A program made the position numbers and the translations under genes. The notes beneath the pieces are model-generated. The model made no database searches and was not told where the DNA came from. It saw only the letters and a list, made by a program, of their open reading frames with translations. A stretch of 64,000 nucleotides of DNA from Chlorella sorokiniana (taxonomy: Eukaryota > Chlorophyta > Trebouxiophyceae > Chlorellales > Chlorellaceae), in the NCBI GenBank assembly GCA_025917655.1, contig CP084613.1:682001-746000 (forward strand). The letters run 5' to 3'. The stretch's first letter is position 1. Each line of letters opens with the position of its first letter. Shown here piece by piece: positions 45,676 through 56,209 of this stretch.

Positions 45676-46355
45676 TCACATCATGCGGCACACGTCCTCC
45701 TGGGAGCTCGCCGGCTTGCGGCCGTGCCGCGCCACCACCTGGCGCAGCTCCGACTCAGCGATCTGATAGCTCTCCACGAAGCGGGGGCGGTCCTGGAGGA
45801 ATGGAGACACGTCGCAAAGGGATGGGGTGGCTCGGCACGGTGGGACAACAAGGCTGGCTGCTGCGCAGCCCAGCCGCCAAGCGCAGCAGGGTGCGGCTCA
45901 GCTGCCGGGCGCTGCAGCTGCGCTGCCGCACAACGCCGTCGCTCTCACCGGGATGCTGTGGAAGCTTCGCTCGTGCACCAGCTTGTTGCGGATGGTGGCC
46001 AGGTAGCGTATCTTGCGCTGCAAATCCTGCAAGCATGTGGTGGAGGGGCAGCGCAGCAGGAGGGAGGTCAGAGGCAGCGGGGTGGCAGGCAGCCTGCTGC
46101 AGAACGCGCAGGCCGGAGCTCAGGGCTGGTGACCGAGAAGGCACGAAAGGCAAACAGGCTGCATGGACCTGCCACTCAGCGGGGGCGCGAGCCCTGAGTT
46201 CATGGAATGGGGGCACCTGTGGTAGGACATGCTGGACTGAGGTGCACTTTTCGTGCAGGCCCTTCCCTTGAGCACCCAGGTAGGCCTCCAGGATGTACTC
46301 CAAATCCTTGCTGGCCCTGATGACCAGCTCGTAATCGTTCCGTGTGAGCACCACG
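45676..46355 (-). CDS. Small protein with HEPN-like RNxxxH motif
   Basis: Three exons are clear: 46217-46355 (LTRNDYELVIRASKDLEYIL, GLHEKCTSVQHVLPQ), 45949-46026 (DLQRKIRYLATIRNKLVHER) and 45676-45792 (RPRFVESYQIAESELRQVV, ending CRMM). They give about 110 residues, all predicted helical. TIRNKLVHE matches the Rx4H motif of HEPN domains, which are found in nucleases, toxin-antitoxin pairs and DUF4145-like proteins. Assignment to HEPN rests on this motif and the helical pattern only. The 5' end is not resolved: a candidate first exon with ATG at 46557 (MANRG) ends in a good donor but joins out of phase. No partner nucleotidyltransferase lies nearby, so there is no evidence for a toxin-antitoxin pair. 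The sequence is otherwise like its neighbours in GC content and introns. Confidence 0.6.
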
Positions 46356-46834
46356 CTGCGTCAACAGACACAGCAGCTCTATGATGAGCAGGGAGCCGTA
46401 AAATCCTTGGAAGTTTGAAAGCTAAGACCTGATGACTTTCCCAAGGCTAGTAGTCAATGGCGCCGGCGGCGGGCGGCTGCCGGCGGTCCCTTTGGGTGCA
46501 GGGCAAGGGTCTGTCCTGGATATGCTCCGATGTTTGCGACTCACCTCTGTTTGCCATCTTGTGCGGTTACGAGCGTCTGCACGGTATTCACCGCGCTTAG
46601 ACACTGCCCCATTTTTCAAGCAAGCCAAACAGCGCAATTTGTGACGTCTCGAAGAATCTGGTAATCTGCAAGCAACAGGTGGTGCTTGCAGCCGTTGAAA
46701 CCCCATGTTTCCTCGGTTTTCCACGCGGGCGAGGGACACGCTGGCAGCCCTCTAAGGCACCTTTGTTTTGCGGTGTTCTTTGTTAAAGGGACGCTTGAAC
46801 ATGACGGATCACTTTGAATGAGCCCGGCTGGATT
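46356..46834. promoter_or_regulatory. Intergenic between divergent genes
   Basis: Upstream region shared by the HEPN-like gene (-) and DNA polymerase eta (+). It may contain the first exon of the HEPN-like gene, as an ATG at 46557 is followed by a GTGAGT donor. The part 46740-46870 is AT-richer. Confidence 0.45.
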
Positions 46835-49535
46835 ATGTTCGTTCTACATGTTGACATCGACAGCTTTTTCGTTCAGGCTGAGCAGCTGAAGAATCCGTCA
46901 TTGCAGGTGGTTGATTGAGCGTGAACAGCTGTCATCTGCTGGCTCTCGCGGCGGCAGCCGGCTGCCGACAGGCTGGCGCCCAGCGGTGTAACTGCCGCTC
47001 ACATGGGTTTTATCCGCAAGTATGTCTCTCGTGATGAATCCCCCTCGCAGGGCAAGGCAGTGGCAGTACAGCAGCATCAAGACATCATTGCTGCCAATGC
47101 TGCTGCCAAGCAGGCTGGCGTCACCAAGCACATGGCACCCGCCGAGGTGACCTGCCTGCTGCCTCAGATCGCACCCACCTGGCAGCAACCCCTGGGCTGA
47201 GAAGGTTGGCCCCGTGCAGGCAAGGCGCCTGCTGCGGAATGTGGGTGGCAGCGTGGCGCATGTGCACCTGGCGCCCGGCGGCCGCGTGAGCTACCAGCCC
47301 TACAGGTGGGCTGCTGCCTGCCGGGCGCCTGCCCGTGCTTGTACGGCGAAACGCAGCTGCTGCACCTTGAAGCCAGAGGACGAACTAACCCCCAGAAACG
47401 CTGAGTATTATTTTTATGCTCTGAATCTACGACGAACGCTGTTGGCAGCTGTCGTGCAACGCTCGACCCCCTGTTGCCCGGATGTCAGGGAGCTGTCCTC
47501 CCGCCTGATGAAGCTGCTGCGGGGGCTGCCCTGGGTGGCGGCGCTGGAAAAGGCCAGCATTGACGAGGCGTACCTGCTGCTGCTGGGCAGCACAGAGGGC
47601 GCAGCAGGCGCAGCAGGCACGGGGGCTGGGGCGAGGAGCCCGATGGCGAGCCAGGCGGCGACGTCAGCGCGGCGGCGGCGCTGCAGAGGGCGCGGGAGGC
47701 CAAGGCGGAGGTGCAGCGGCAGCTGGGCCTCTGCGTTTCTGTGGGCGCCGCCCCCAACCGCCTGCTGGCCAAGCTGGCATCGGCGGCGGCCAAGCCCGAC
47801 GGCGTGCTCCTTGTGCCGGACCAGGCGGCGGCGCGGGAGCTCCTGTCACGCACGCCGGCCAGCCGCCTGCCAGGCTACGGCGGCAAGGCGGCCGAGGCGT
47901 TTGAGCGGCGTGAGGAAGGGACGGGGCGGTGCAGCAGGGAGCCGCAGCATGCATCCCGGCCCCTTCAGTGCTGGTGCTACGCTGCCGCACGTCTTCCAAG
48001 TGCTCGCTGCGTGAAAACCTGCGTGCCCAGGACACATGATCTTGCGCTGCTGATGCCGTCGCTCATGTTCTCGCCCCGCAGACGGCATCGCCGCTGCCAC
48101 CGACCTGCAGCGCTACAGCCAGCAGCAGCTGCAGGAGCTGCTGGGCCTGAAGGCGGCAGCCGCCGCGCAGCTTGTACAGTGGTGCCGCGGCGTTGACTCA
48201 ACGCTGGTGCAGGAGCGCGGCCCCCCAAGTCCCTGTCGGTTCAGATGTCGCTGACGCCGCAGCTGCTGGCAATGCACCCCTCCATGAATGGCACAGTATC
48301 GGCGGCGGGCGGCAGGGCGGGTGAGGCGGAAGCCTTCGTTTCCCGCAGAAGAACAGACAGGCGCCTGGACCTCCCAAACCTGCCGTCACCTTCCTGCCAG
48401 CAACCGCTGCGCTGCTGGTGTGCTGTGCAGGCGTGTTTGAGCCGCTGGTGGTGGGCAGGCCAGACTTTCGGCCGCGCGTGCGGCAGCTGATGGCGGCCAT
48501 GGGGCTGGACCTGCTGCAGCGCGTGCAGGAGGACAGCGCTGAGGAGGGCGGCAGGTGCGCGCCTTCAACGCTTGGTAATGGAAGTTGCGCCGCAGACACT
48601 GCGCCGTGGACACAGTGACGTCGCTCTCGCGGTGGCAGTTGGTTGCTCGCCCTCCGGATGGCACGCAGCCGGTAAAAAGAGCACAACGTCCAACGTCGGA
48701 TGCCTTGGGGGAGCGCAGCACAGTTTCGGCATTTAGGCTGCCGCCCATCCCCGCCCATCCCACAGGTGGCCCCGCACACTGTCGGCTTCGATACGGGCCT
48801 ACGGCGCCGGCCGCGACCAGGCCTTCACCACCCGCAGCGCCGCCTTCCCTTCCAGCCTGCTGGCGCTGCAGCAACCGCAGCAACCAGCAGGAATGCAGCA
48901 GCAACAGCAGCGGCAGCAAGGGGCAGTGTCTGCGCAGCAGCAAGGTGGAGGAGGGCAGCGTGATGAGCTGCGGGCCTCTGCGCAGGTGCAGCAGCAGCCA
49001 CGAGCAGCGGCGCAGCAGCACGCTCAGCAGGCACAGCAGACGCTGCCGCCGCTGGAGGATGCGTTGGTCAGGGCGCTCGAGTCGCTTGTGCACCAGGCCG
49101 CCGCCGCCTACCCCGCCGCCGCGACGGTTGTGGAGCTGCGCCTCGCGGCCACAAACTTCCAGGCGGCGCAGGCAGCGGCGGCTGCGGCACCCATAACGCG
49201 CTTTTTGCGGCGGCCGCCAGCGCGTGCCGCGTGCAGCCAGGCTGCCAGCCGATGAGTGCCATGACAGGCAGGATGCACGCCCTCTGGCCAAATGTGACGA
49301 GCAGGCATGTGACCAGGATGAGCACAGCACTCAGCTCGGACCAAGCCAGCAGCAGCAGCAGCAGCAGCAGCAGCACAGCCAGCAGCATTCCCGAAAGCAG
49401 GCCCTTGATGAAACAAACAGAGGCGAAGATGGCCGGGGTGGCAGCGGCGGCGGAGCTGGCAGCAAGCGGATGAAGAAGGGCGCTGGGCAGGGCGACGCCA
49501 CTCAGCCAACTATCCTGGACTTTTTCAAGCGATAG
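46835..49535 (+). CDS. POLH: Translesion DNA polymerase eta (Y family)
   Basis: Polymerase eta copies past UV lesions. Exons are 46835-46906, 47051-47146, 47220-47305, 47489-47909, 48082-48320, 48431-48554 and 48766-49535. The protein starts almost at the active site (MFVLHVDIDSFFVQAEQ, with the first catalytic Asp), then GVTKHMAPAEARRLL, EKASIDEAYLLLL with the second acidic cluster, the helix-hairpin-helix region LCVSVGAAPNRLLAKLAS and KPDGVLLVPDQ, and the little-finger start RWPRTLSASIRAYG. LRLAATNFQ and ITRFL match late eta motifs. The C-terminus carries long Gln runs and ends TQPTILDFFKR, a canonical PCNA-interacting PIP box. I see no convincing ubiquitin-binding zinc finger. Frame repairs of one base are needed at 47628-47631 and 48221-48226, and another near 49210-49250. 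Confidence 0.88.
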
Positions 49536-50228
49536 GGCTCGCTTGTGCGCAGGCACGTCGGCAGCAGACCAACCCTACCCGCCGTTTGGTACGCAGGGTG
49601 CATGTAAACGCCCGGTGGCCACCTGTACATCGAGCAGGGGCCGGGTCACGCGCAGCTCTGCTTGCAACACCCTCACCAGAACGTCAGCTGCCGCAGTCAG
49701 GGCGTGCGCATTTAGTCGCGTTCAGTGGAAGGCACAATGGTTGTGTAGTCTTCGTTGCCACACTGACAACTGGCGGCGCACGGGCCACGAAATGTGTGCC
49801 TGCGGCTCACGGGAGGCTGTACTGGTGAGGGAGATCGACGGGCACCCTTGCCATTGCTACGACTTGTGACGTGAGGCGAGAGCGCAGCGCTCCTCCACAA
49901 CACGGTCCTGGCCACACAGTCGGAGAGGCTCATGATGCAGGCCCTCATGAGACTCTTCTGATAATAACTGGAGAAGTCAGCAGCGCCGACTGATAACTGG
50001 AGAAGTCAGCAGCGCCGACTGAGAGACACGGAGACGTGCTGCAGGCGACAAATTCACTGGTCGTGCTCCAGTCCATCCGCTCCACAAATTCGATGAATGT
50101 GTGAGGTTCACAGTACAACGGCTGTACAGGTGAGAATATCCATGTCAATGTCAATGTTCAAACCTATTGTTTAACATAAGTCACGTCAAAGCGTGCTGCT
50201 TGGCCTTGGCTGCTGCTCCAGGTTCATG
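49536..50228. other. Intergenic, convergent 3' ends
   Basis: 3' UTRs of polymerase eta (+) and the dehydrogenase (-). Apart from the 29-base tandem repeat described separately, nothing stands out. Confidence 0.5.
49964..50021. repeat. 29-base perfect tandem duplication
   Basis: Two identical 29-base units (49964-49992 and 49993-50021) lie head to tail in the intergenic region. Perfect identity suggests a recent duplication. Confidence 0.95.
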
Positions 50229-51644
50229 TCACCACGGCACCTCCTGCCCCTTGAAATCATACCAACGCCCGTTCAGCTCCCTCTTGCTTTCCAACACTGA
50301 CAGCAGACCTGTGATGAGACAAGTGTTAGGGCCGAATCAGCAACAACTTACTCAGGCCTGCAGGACCTGCTGCGGTCTCAGCGGGCACAGCATGGATGCA
50401 TCAAGCTGTTGCCCGCGATGCAGCAAGCTGGCGCCAATGGTGGAGACAGCCCCACCTGTCACACAAGTTTTGGTGTCGATCAAGCCCTCAAAACCAGTCA
50501 TCCGAGTGATCACGTAGCCTGAAAAGGGCACAGGATGCCGGCAGGCCTTAAATTGCATGCATGGACGGGTAGGGGGCCGGGGGCCTGGCGGTTGTGCACG
50601 GCAACACAAGCAGCACCCCTTCTTTCCGCTTGTTAGGAGGTGCGGCACCTGGGTGCAGAAGCACACTGGCGATACCGTCTCCCGCAAGGTCGATGGACAG
50701 CGACTTGTTCACTGCAGGTGTTTGGGGCGACAGGCGACGGCCCCTGTTAGAGGGGGCATTGCGCCCATGGACCCGCAGAAGCAGCTGCAGCTGCCGTGAA
50801 ACCCGCACCAATGTTCAGGGCTGCCTTGCTGGCGCGGTAAGCGTAGCTGCCGCCGCTGCCGTTGTCGTCCACGCTGCCCATCTGCGGCGCGCAATCGCAA
50901 CAGGACACCCTTGGGACCTTGGCTGCCGCCCACGAAGGGAGCGGCCATGGTGCACAATGCACAGTGCTCGCAGCAAGAAGAGGAAGCTTGAAAACGCAAG
51001 CCATGCTCCCGCCTTGCCTTGCTCGTCATGTTGGCTACTAGGGAGCCGCCGCGCCGCCCCCAGCAGGCCGCGCTGGTGCAGCTGCTGCGTGACGAGCAGC
51101 GGGCCCACCGCGTTGACCCTGAAGCAGTGCAGTATGTCCTCCTCGGTCACCTCATGCAGTTCTTTAGCCATCCACCGCGCCGGCGTTGTTCACAAGCAGC
51201 TGCGCACCGAGGATGGGACAGTCAGATTGCAAGCCACGCCTGCTGCTGCACTCCCCCATCAACACTGCATGCTCGCACCCATCATGCCACACCGCTGTCT
51301 GTGCTCACGTCAACGTGCGAAACCTGCTGCTTCACGCTGTCAGCCCAAGCGTTGATCGACTCCGGGAGGCCACATCAAGCTGCATGACGGTCAGCTTGCC
51401 GCCGCTGCCAGCCTGCAGCTTTTGCAGCTCCTTTGCGGCGCCCGGATCCCGTGCTGTTGCAATGATGGCGTTGCCCTTTGCAAGTAGTTGCCGGGTCAGC
51501 TGCGACATGGGGCAGGGGAGTACGGCATGCGGTGGCTGCCGAGGCGGCGGCAGCGAGGCGGGGGTGGTGGGATGGACGACTTGCCTCCAAGCCGATGCCT
51601 CGATTGGCGCCAGTGATCGCGCAGGTCTTGCCCTCTAGCTTCAT
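50229..51644 (-). CDS. Short-chain dehydrogenase/reductase (SDR)
   Basis: The product is an NAD(P)-dependent oxidoreductase of the classical SDR fold, close to the bacterial C-factor type. ATG at 51644 begins MKLEGKTCAITGANRGIGLE with the TGxxxGIG cofactor motif. Exon 2 (from 51499) encodes LTRQLLAKGNAIIATARDP and LTVMQLDV, followed by LLVNNAG, the NNAG motif. Later exons give ELHEVTEEDILHCFRVNAV, GSYAYRASKAALN with the catalytic YxxxK, and KSLSIDLAGDGIASVLLHPG. The last exon ends LNGRWYDFKGQEVPW at TGA 50231-50229. Active-site Tyr and Lys are present. The first intron uses a GC donor (51584). Frame repairs are needed at the GGG 51364-51366 and near 51180. The substrate is unknown. Confidence 0.8.
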
Positions 51645-52012
51645 GGCTGCCGTGACTACGCTGCTTGCTGCTCGCGGGTGGCGCCTGTGCACGGCTTGCC
51701 GTAGGCTCGGCAATCGATACAAAGGGCGCACTTGAATGCAAGGCATGCCTTTTTATTGCAATGTGCTCTGATGGGGCCGCTTACTGCTACCTCGCAAAAT
51801 GGGCGGTGCCGCTGGCACAGCACAGCCGGCGCATCAAACGAGGCTATATGGGATCTTGCGCTAGCCCCGGCGTCGATAAGAAGCAGTTATGTATCCTGTG
51901 TGACAATGGTGTGTCATCCCTCGCTCGGGATCATGCCATGAGATAAATGCAATGCACTTGATAAGGAGTGAGGCGGGTCAGTTGAGTGGCGGTCCTCCTA
52001 GGTCCAAGCAGG
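51645..52012. other. Intergenic
   Basis: Upstream of the dehydrogenase gene and 3' of the next minus-strand gene. No feature recognised; parts are AT-richer (51870-51960). Confidence 0.45.
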
Positions 52013-52028
52013 TCACCGCCGCCGTTGC

Positions 52029-52067
<39 letters not shown>

Positions 52068-53332
52068 CCCTCGTCCTCCTCATCCGAATCCTCAGGCCAC
52101 ACCCACTCCATCCTGCCCTCCCCCAGCAAAACGTCGGCAATGCGCTGGTACGCCGTGTCGTTGCGGCACCTGCTCAGCAGCGCACAGCCGGGAGCACAGG
52201 TGGAGGGTGAGAACCCAGCAGCCCACTGCTCTGCTTGCATGCCCGTGAAACTTGAAAACAGGTTGCTGCCCAGCTCATCAATTCGCGGCGATGGCTCACG
52301 TGCACACCACCTCATCATCCTCCACTTCATCGTCCTCCATCAGCCCCCGCGAGGTGCAGACAGTGTAGCGCACCGCCGCCTCCAACCCGCCAGCCTGCAT
52401 GCAAAACAGCGCCACAACAACAGCGCAAGCAGCGTTGTGGAAGGTCGACGACAATACCATGTGTTTGACGCCTGTCTTTGCAGGGATGTAAGAGTCGGCC
52501 GAGCAGGCTGGCCAAAGACGGCTGCAGGCTGCCCACCTGCTGCAGGAAATAGGCCTGGGCGCTGCCGCGCAAGAGCGTCGCCTCCCACTGCTTCCTAATG
52601 AGGGCGGGCATTGGCAGGCGGTCTGATTCCACCAACGTGCGCACCGAGTCAAAGGCCTCCTTGTACCCCTGCGCCAGGCACAATCGTGCCGCGTTGAGGG
52701 CAGGACAGGCGCAATGTGGACGTCAAGGCGCAAGACACAGCAGCATGCCTTGCCTGGAGCAGATTCTTGTGCAGCACTCTTCTTGCATCCTTGGGCAACA
52801 GTCGCAGAGATTGCACCCTGCCATGCTCTCGAAAAAACCAGTGCGGCATAGGCTGCAACAGCGGAGTACGTGAGCGACACGTGAGAGCGAATCGATTACT
52901 GTCCAGCAACCTGGTTTGCAACCTCACCTCTTCTCCTGCATCCCCAAAGTGTCCCCTCCTCTCGCCAATGTGGATCAGGTTGTCCAGCTCCTGGCTGCAC
53001 GCAGAAAGCAGCGACAGCGTTCAACATGGGACATTGCGGATGGGGGCGGATGGACACAGCCGCCTGTGTAGTTACCTCTCCATGTCGGCTGACACAGCCA
53101 TAAAGCTGGCAAAGCGGGGGCTGATGATGCCACCAATGCAGAGACCGCAGGTGCAAGCCCGCCCTCGCTGGTCTGAGCCGCGGTTTGCGGTCCTGCAGCT
53201 GGCGGCTGCGGCCGCTGCCGCCGCTTCCTGCCGAGCTGCCGCTTCGGCGCTGCTGCTGGGCTCGCAGTTAGCCGCTTTCTTAGCCCCAGGCGCCGCGTAT
53301 GCAGACCCGGCGGCCCTTTTTCGGGACGCCAT
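52013..53332 (-). CDS. Uncharacterised acidic protein with poly-Gln C-terminus
   Basis: I cannot name the product. Exon 1 (53076-53332) opens MASRKRAAGSAYAAPGAKK, continues with an Ala-rich part and ACTCGLCIGGIISPRFASF, where two Cys pairs are close together. Later exons encode LDNLIHIGERRGHFGDAGEE, KEAFDSVRTLVESDRLPMP, LIRKQWEATLLRGSAQAYF, LEAAVRYTVCTSRGLMEDDE, CRNDTAYQRIADVLLGEGRM and WVWPEDSDEEDEG before a run of about ten Gln encoded by CTG on the plus strand (52030-52066) and a stop at 52013. The CTCGxC plus SPR arrangement recalls the C-terminal part of some plant ankyrin-repeat proteins, but that is from memory and weak. The acidic C-terminal segment and basic start suggest a nuclear or cytosolic soluble protein. 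Confidence 0.6.
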
Positions 53333-53934
53333 TTGAACGGCCGCTCACAATGCCCGGGGCTGCAAGGCTGACGGCTCCAGCGCTGTTGGCAAGTTCGCGA
53401 GAGGCGAGGAACGCAAAGCGGCGTGGCGCATCGTCTGCTGACAATTGTCAGCGCAGGCTTCCAACTGGCGCCGCCGCCCGCTCAGCATGTGGAAGCCGCT
53501 CCAAGTGGGAGGCATGCATGACCAGCTGCTGCCTTACTTGGAGCATGCTTATCATGCATGCACTTTGTGGTGTCGAACACCTGATTATGATGTCAGTCTC
53601 ACGCAATGGCACAGGGACATCGCACTCCCCCAAACACCCGGTGTCATGTGCCGACTGTGACGAAACTCTGCTGTGCCGCTACAGAGGTGCACATGAACAA
53701 ATCAGAAGCGCTGGGGAACGAAAAAAATGCAGCGATAGAAGGGAGGTCAAGGTTGACACTAGTTGAAGGCGAGACAAGTCTACAGAAAATTGCGGGCTGC
53801 GCGCTGGCGGGCGCCAGCACTTTTTGCCTAAAAGGCGCATACATTCAAAACTGGGGACGCTACCCACGCTAGTCACGTTACTGGGACGCTGGGAGCAGGC
53901 GCAGACCTGAGGCGCGGCTGCCGCGGCACTCGGC
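53333..53934. other. Intergenic
   Basis: Between the start of the ac­idic-protein gene and the stop of PEX11, both on the minus strand. The stretch 53490-53870 is lower in GC. No gene or repeat is supported. Confidence 0.5.
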
Positions 53935-55451
53935 TCAGTCCGTCTTCAGCGCCGGCGCCCGCTTGCGGACCCAGCTGAAGCCCGGGAGCAGCGGCGTGGG
54001 CACGCTGGGGTACAGCATGTAGCAGTTGATGAGGGAGGCGACGATGCCCAGCGTGCCCACTGTGCGCGGCTTCCATGGGCGCAGCTCCAGCAGGCCCATC
54101 GCCAGCGCCGCCTGCAGCGGGAGAGCGCAAGGCGGGAGCTCGCTTCCAAGACGGGAATCCCAGCATGCGCAGCGCCGCCGAGAGCAGCATAGGCGCCTTG
54201 GAGGCGTCAACGCAGCAGCCGGGACGCTAGACAAAGACGACAGTGTTGGCGGCCCAGACAGCAAAAAGAGCCGCGCGTCGATGCGCCCACCTGGAAGCAA
54301 GCGTGGATGAGCGCGATGAGGCGGCGGTTGATGTCGGGCGCGCCTTGTCCAGCCGTGCCTGGTACTCCTCCACGCTCTCCCCCGCCCGCTGCGTTGCGGC
54401 CGCTGCACGCAGCACGCGCAACATGCACGGGTGAGCGGGGGTGAGAGGCAGCAAACCAGGGGGCCGGCAGCAGCGGCGGGCGCCGCCCGGTGCCACTGGG
54501 CGCCATCCGCCCCCTCAGCGCCCTCTCCCCCTTTGTTCGATTCCTTCCACCCACCGGCCAGCTCGTAAAGCTCCAGCACAATGGTGCACAGGCTGCCGCC
54601 AAACCAGCCGTACAGGCTGGCCTTCTGGGCGCGGTTGGTCAGACCCTTGTTGTTGAGGATGCCGGCCTGGGCGGAGTGAGGGGTGTGACGGCGGCTGTTT
54701 GCAAGGTGCGTCACAAGAGGCCGGCCCAGAACAACCGTTGCTGCTGCAGCAGAACTTACGGCAAGCACCCTGGCGGGACTGCAGCTCCAAAGCGCCGTCC
54801 CCGGCAAGTTGTGTGTCACAGCGGCATCGGCGGCGACACCGCCCCGCAGGCACGGCACCGGGCCCACCTGCTGCGCCCACACCACGTGGTCGGCGCCAAA
54901 GTAGATGGACATGAGCAGCGGGCGCAGCTTCAGCAGCACCTCGACCCAGAGGGGCTTGTTGCCGAGGGCGGGGTTCTGCAGGATGGGGTTCAGCACCTCC
55001 AGCGGCTGCACCAGGGGAGGAAAGACTACGAATTACGGAGAGGACAAGGCTTGGCACAGGGGGAGCAGGTTTGCTCAGTCTGTGAGCATGGGCCTCCTCC
55101 AAAACGCAGGCCTATGCTGCCGCTCCCGCTCCCAATTGCGGGTGGCGACAGCATCCCAGGAGACCAGCTGAAGGGCTGCGCTAAAGGCGCACCCGCATGA
55201 TGCGAAAGACCTTGCGCGCCGTGGCTACCGATGCCTGGATCTTCTTTACATTGCCAGGCTCCCCCGCTGCCACAAACATGGCGGCATACTGCGGCAGGGA
55301 GAGCGGTGCACGCACGTGTTACGAGGGCGGCTGCATGCAAGCCATGTGCCAGGCAGCGGCGCACATAGACACGCACCTGCACGGCCGCCAGCAGTTTATC
55401 CCTGCCATCCGATTTGTCCAGGAACTGGCTGAGCAGCTGCAGCAGGGACAT
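53935..55451 (-). CDS. PEX11: Peroxisomal membrane protein PEX11
   Basis: PEX11 elongates and divides peroxisomes. Exon 1 (55377-55451) encodes MSLLQLLSQFLDKSDGRDKL, the conserved amphipathic start. The following exons encode YAAMFVAAGEPGNVKKIQ and SVATARKVFRIM, then PLEVLNPILQN, KPLWVEVLLKLRPLLMSIYF and GADHVVWAQQ, AGILNNKGLTNRAQKASLYG with WFGGSLCTIVLELYELA, a variable segment with ESVEEYQARLDKARP, and the last exon LELRPWKPRTVGTLGIVASL with INCYMLYPSVP. The protein ends RKRAPALKTD at the stop beginning 53937. The order and spacing of motifs match plant and algal PEX11 proteins. Two hydrophobic segments are visible, one in the GGSLCTIVLELY region and one near the C-terminus. Borders of the variable exon (about 54300-54400) are provisional. 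Confidence 0.88.
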
Positions 55452-56209
55452 GTGGTTAGGCAAGGTTCAACAAAGACGGCGACGTCGTCAGCGACAAGGG
55501 CGGCTGGTGCAGGGCGCAGGTGACCACCCGGGTCGGCCGCTACGTCAATGCCTCGCGACGGACATGCAGCTCCGTTAGCGACCCCCATTTTCGGTGCGGA
55601 CCGCCATCGTGCTGCCAGAGAGATAAAACGACGCAGGCTTTACAGCTGCCACGCCCACTGCAGTTTGAAACATCGTCGATACGCACCTTGGCATGATTCT
55701 TAATGTCAGACATGCTTCTGGTGCCCTCTGTGCTCAAAAGTTTCCGCACGCCGGCAGCTGTGAAAGCGGGCGGGAGCAGCGCGAAGGCGCAAAGACAACC
55801 AGCTGACAACCGGTGAGCAAGCAAGCCACAAGGAGACTGTCGGAAAGCCTCCAAATACTTAACTTTCGCTGAGGTGGCAGTCATGCCATTCTCTTGCGTA
55901 TGGGCCGCCCTAGCCGCCGTGAAAGTTCAGGCTTACCGTGAAGCACCTCATCATCTTGTGTAGCCCACCAAGAAGGTCAGCCGGCGCATGTGGTTGCATG
56001 ACCTCGTTGTTCTTTTCCCTGCCCACGTGCTTGGCTGAAATTGAAAGTATAGACCGCGTTCTGCAGCCTCCCACGCGCCGCCTGCCTCTGCTGACCTCAA
56101 CCACCTGCTGCCTGCGGCTGCCTCACCGCCTTCGTGGGTGCAAGTGCTGCAGGTCTCTGTTGTAGAGCTGGTAGTGACATTCTGGCAAGCAGCAGCTTGA
56201 CAGCGAGCC
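55452..56209. other. Intergenic between divergent genes, with a possible small ORF
   Basis: This region separates PEX11 (-) from the ankyrin gene (+). An open frame of 114 codons runs on the minus strand from 55884 to 55540 (MTATSAKVKYLEAFRQSP). It has an ATG and mixed composition but no family match, and it could be 5' UTR of PEX11 or a small gene. Confidence 0.4.

Noticed and set aside
45676-46355. Toxin-antitoxin pair
   Set aside because: Only a HEPN-like motif is present, with no nucleotidyltransferase or other partner next to it.
40598-49535. DNA-repair gene cluster of NSE4 and polymerase eta
   Set aside because: Two unrelated genes (a small heat shock protein and a HEPN-like protein) lie between them, so the proximity is probably chance.
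55540-55884. Separate small minus-strand gene upstream of PEX11
   Set aside because: It is an ATG-initiated frame of 114 codons but has no family match and may be 5' UTR. It was left inside the intergenic entry.
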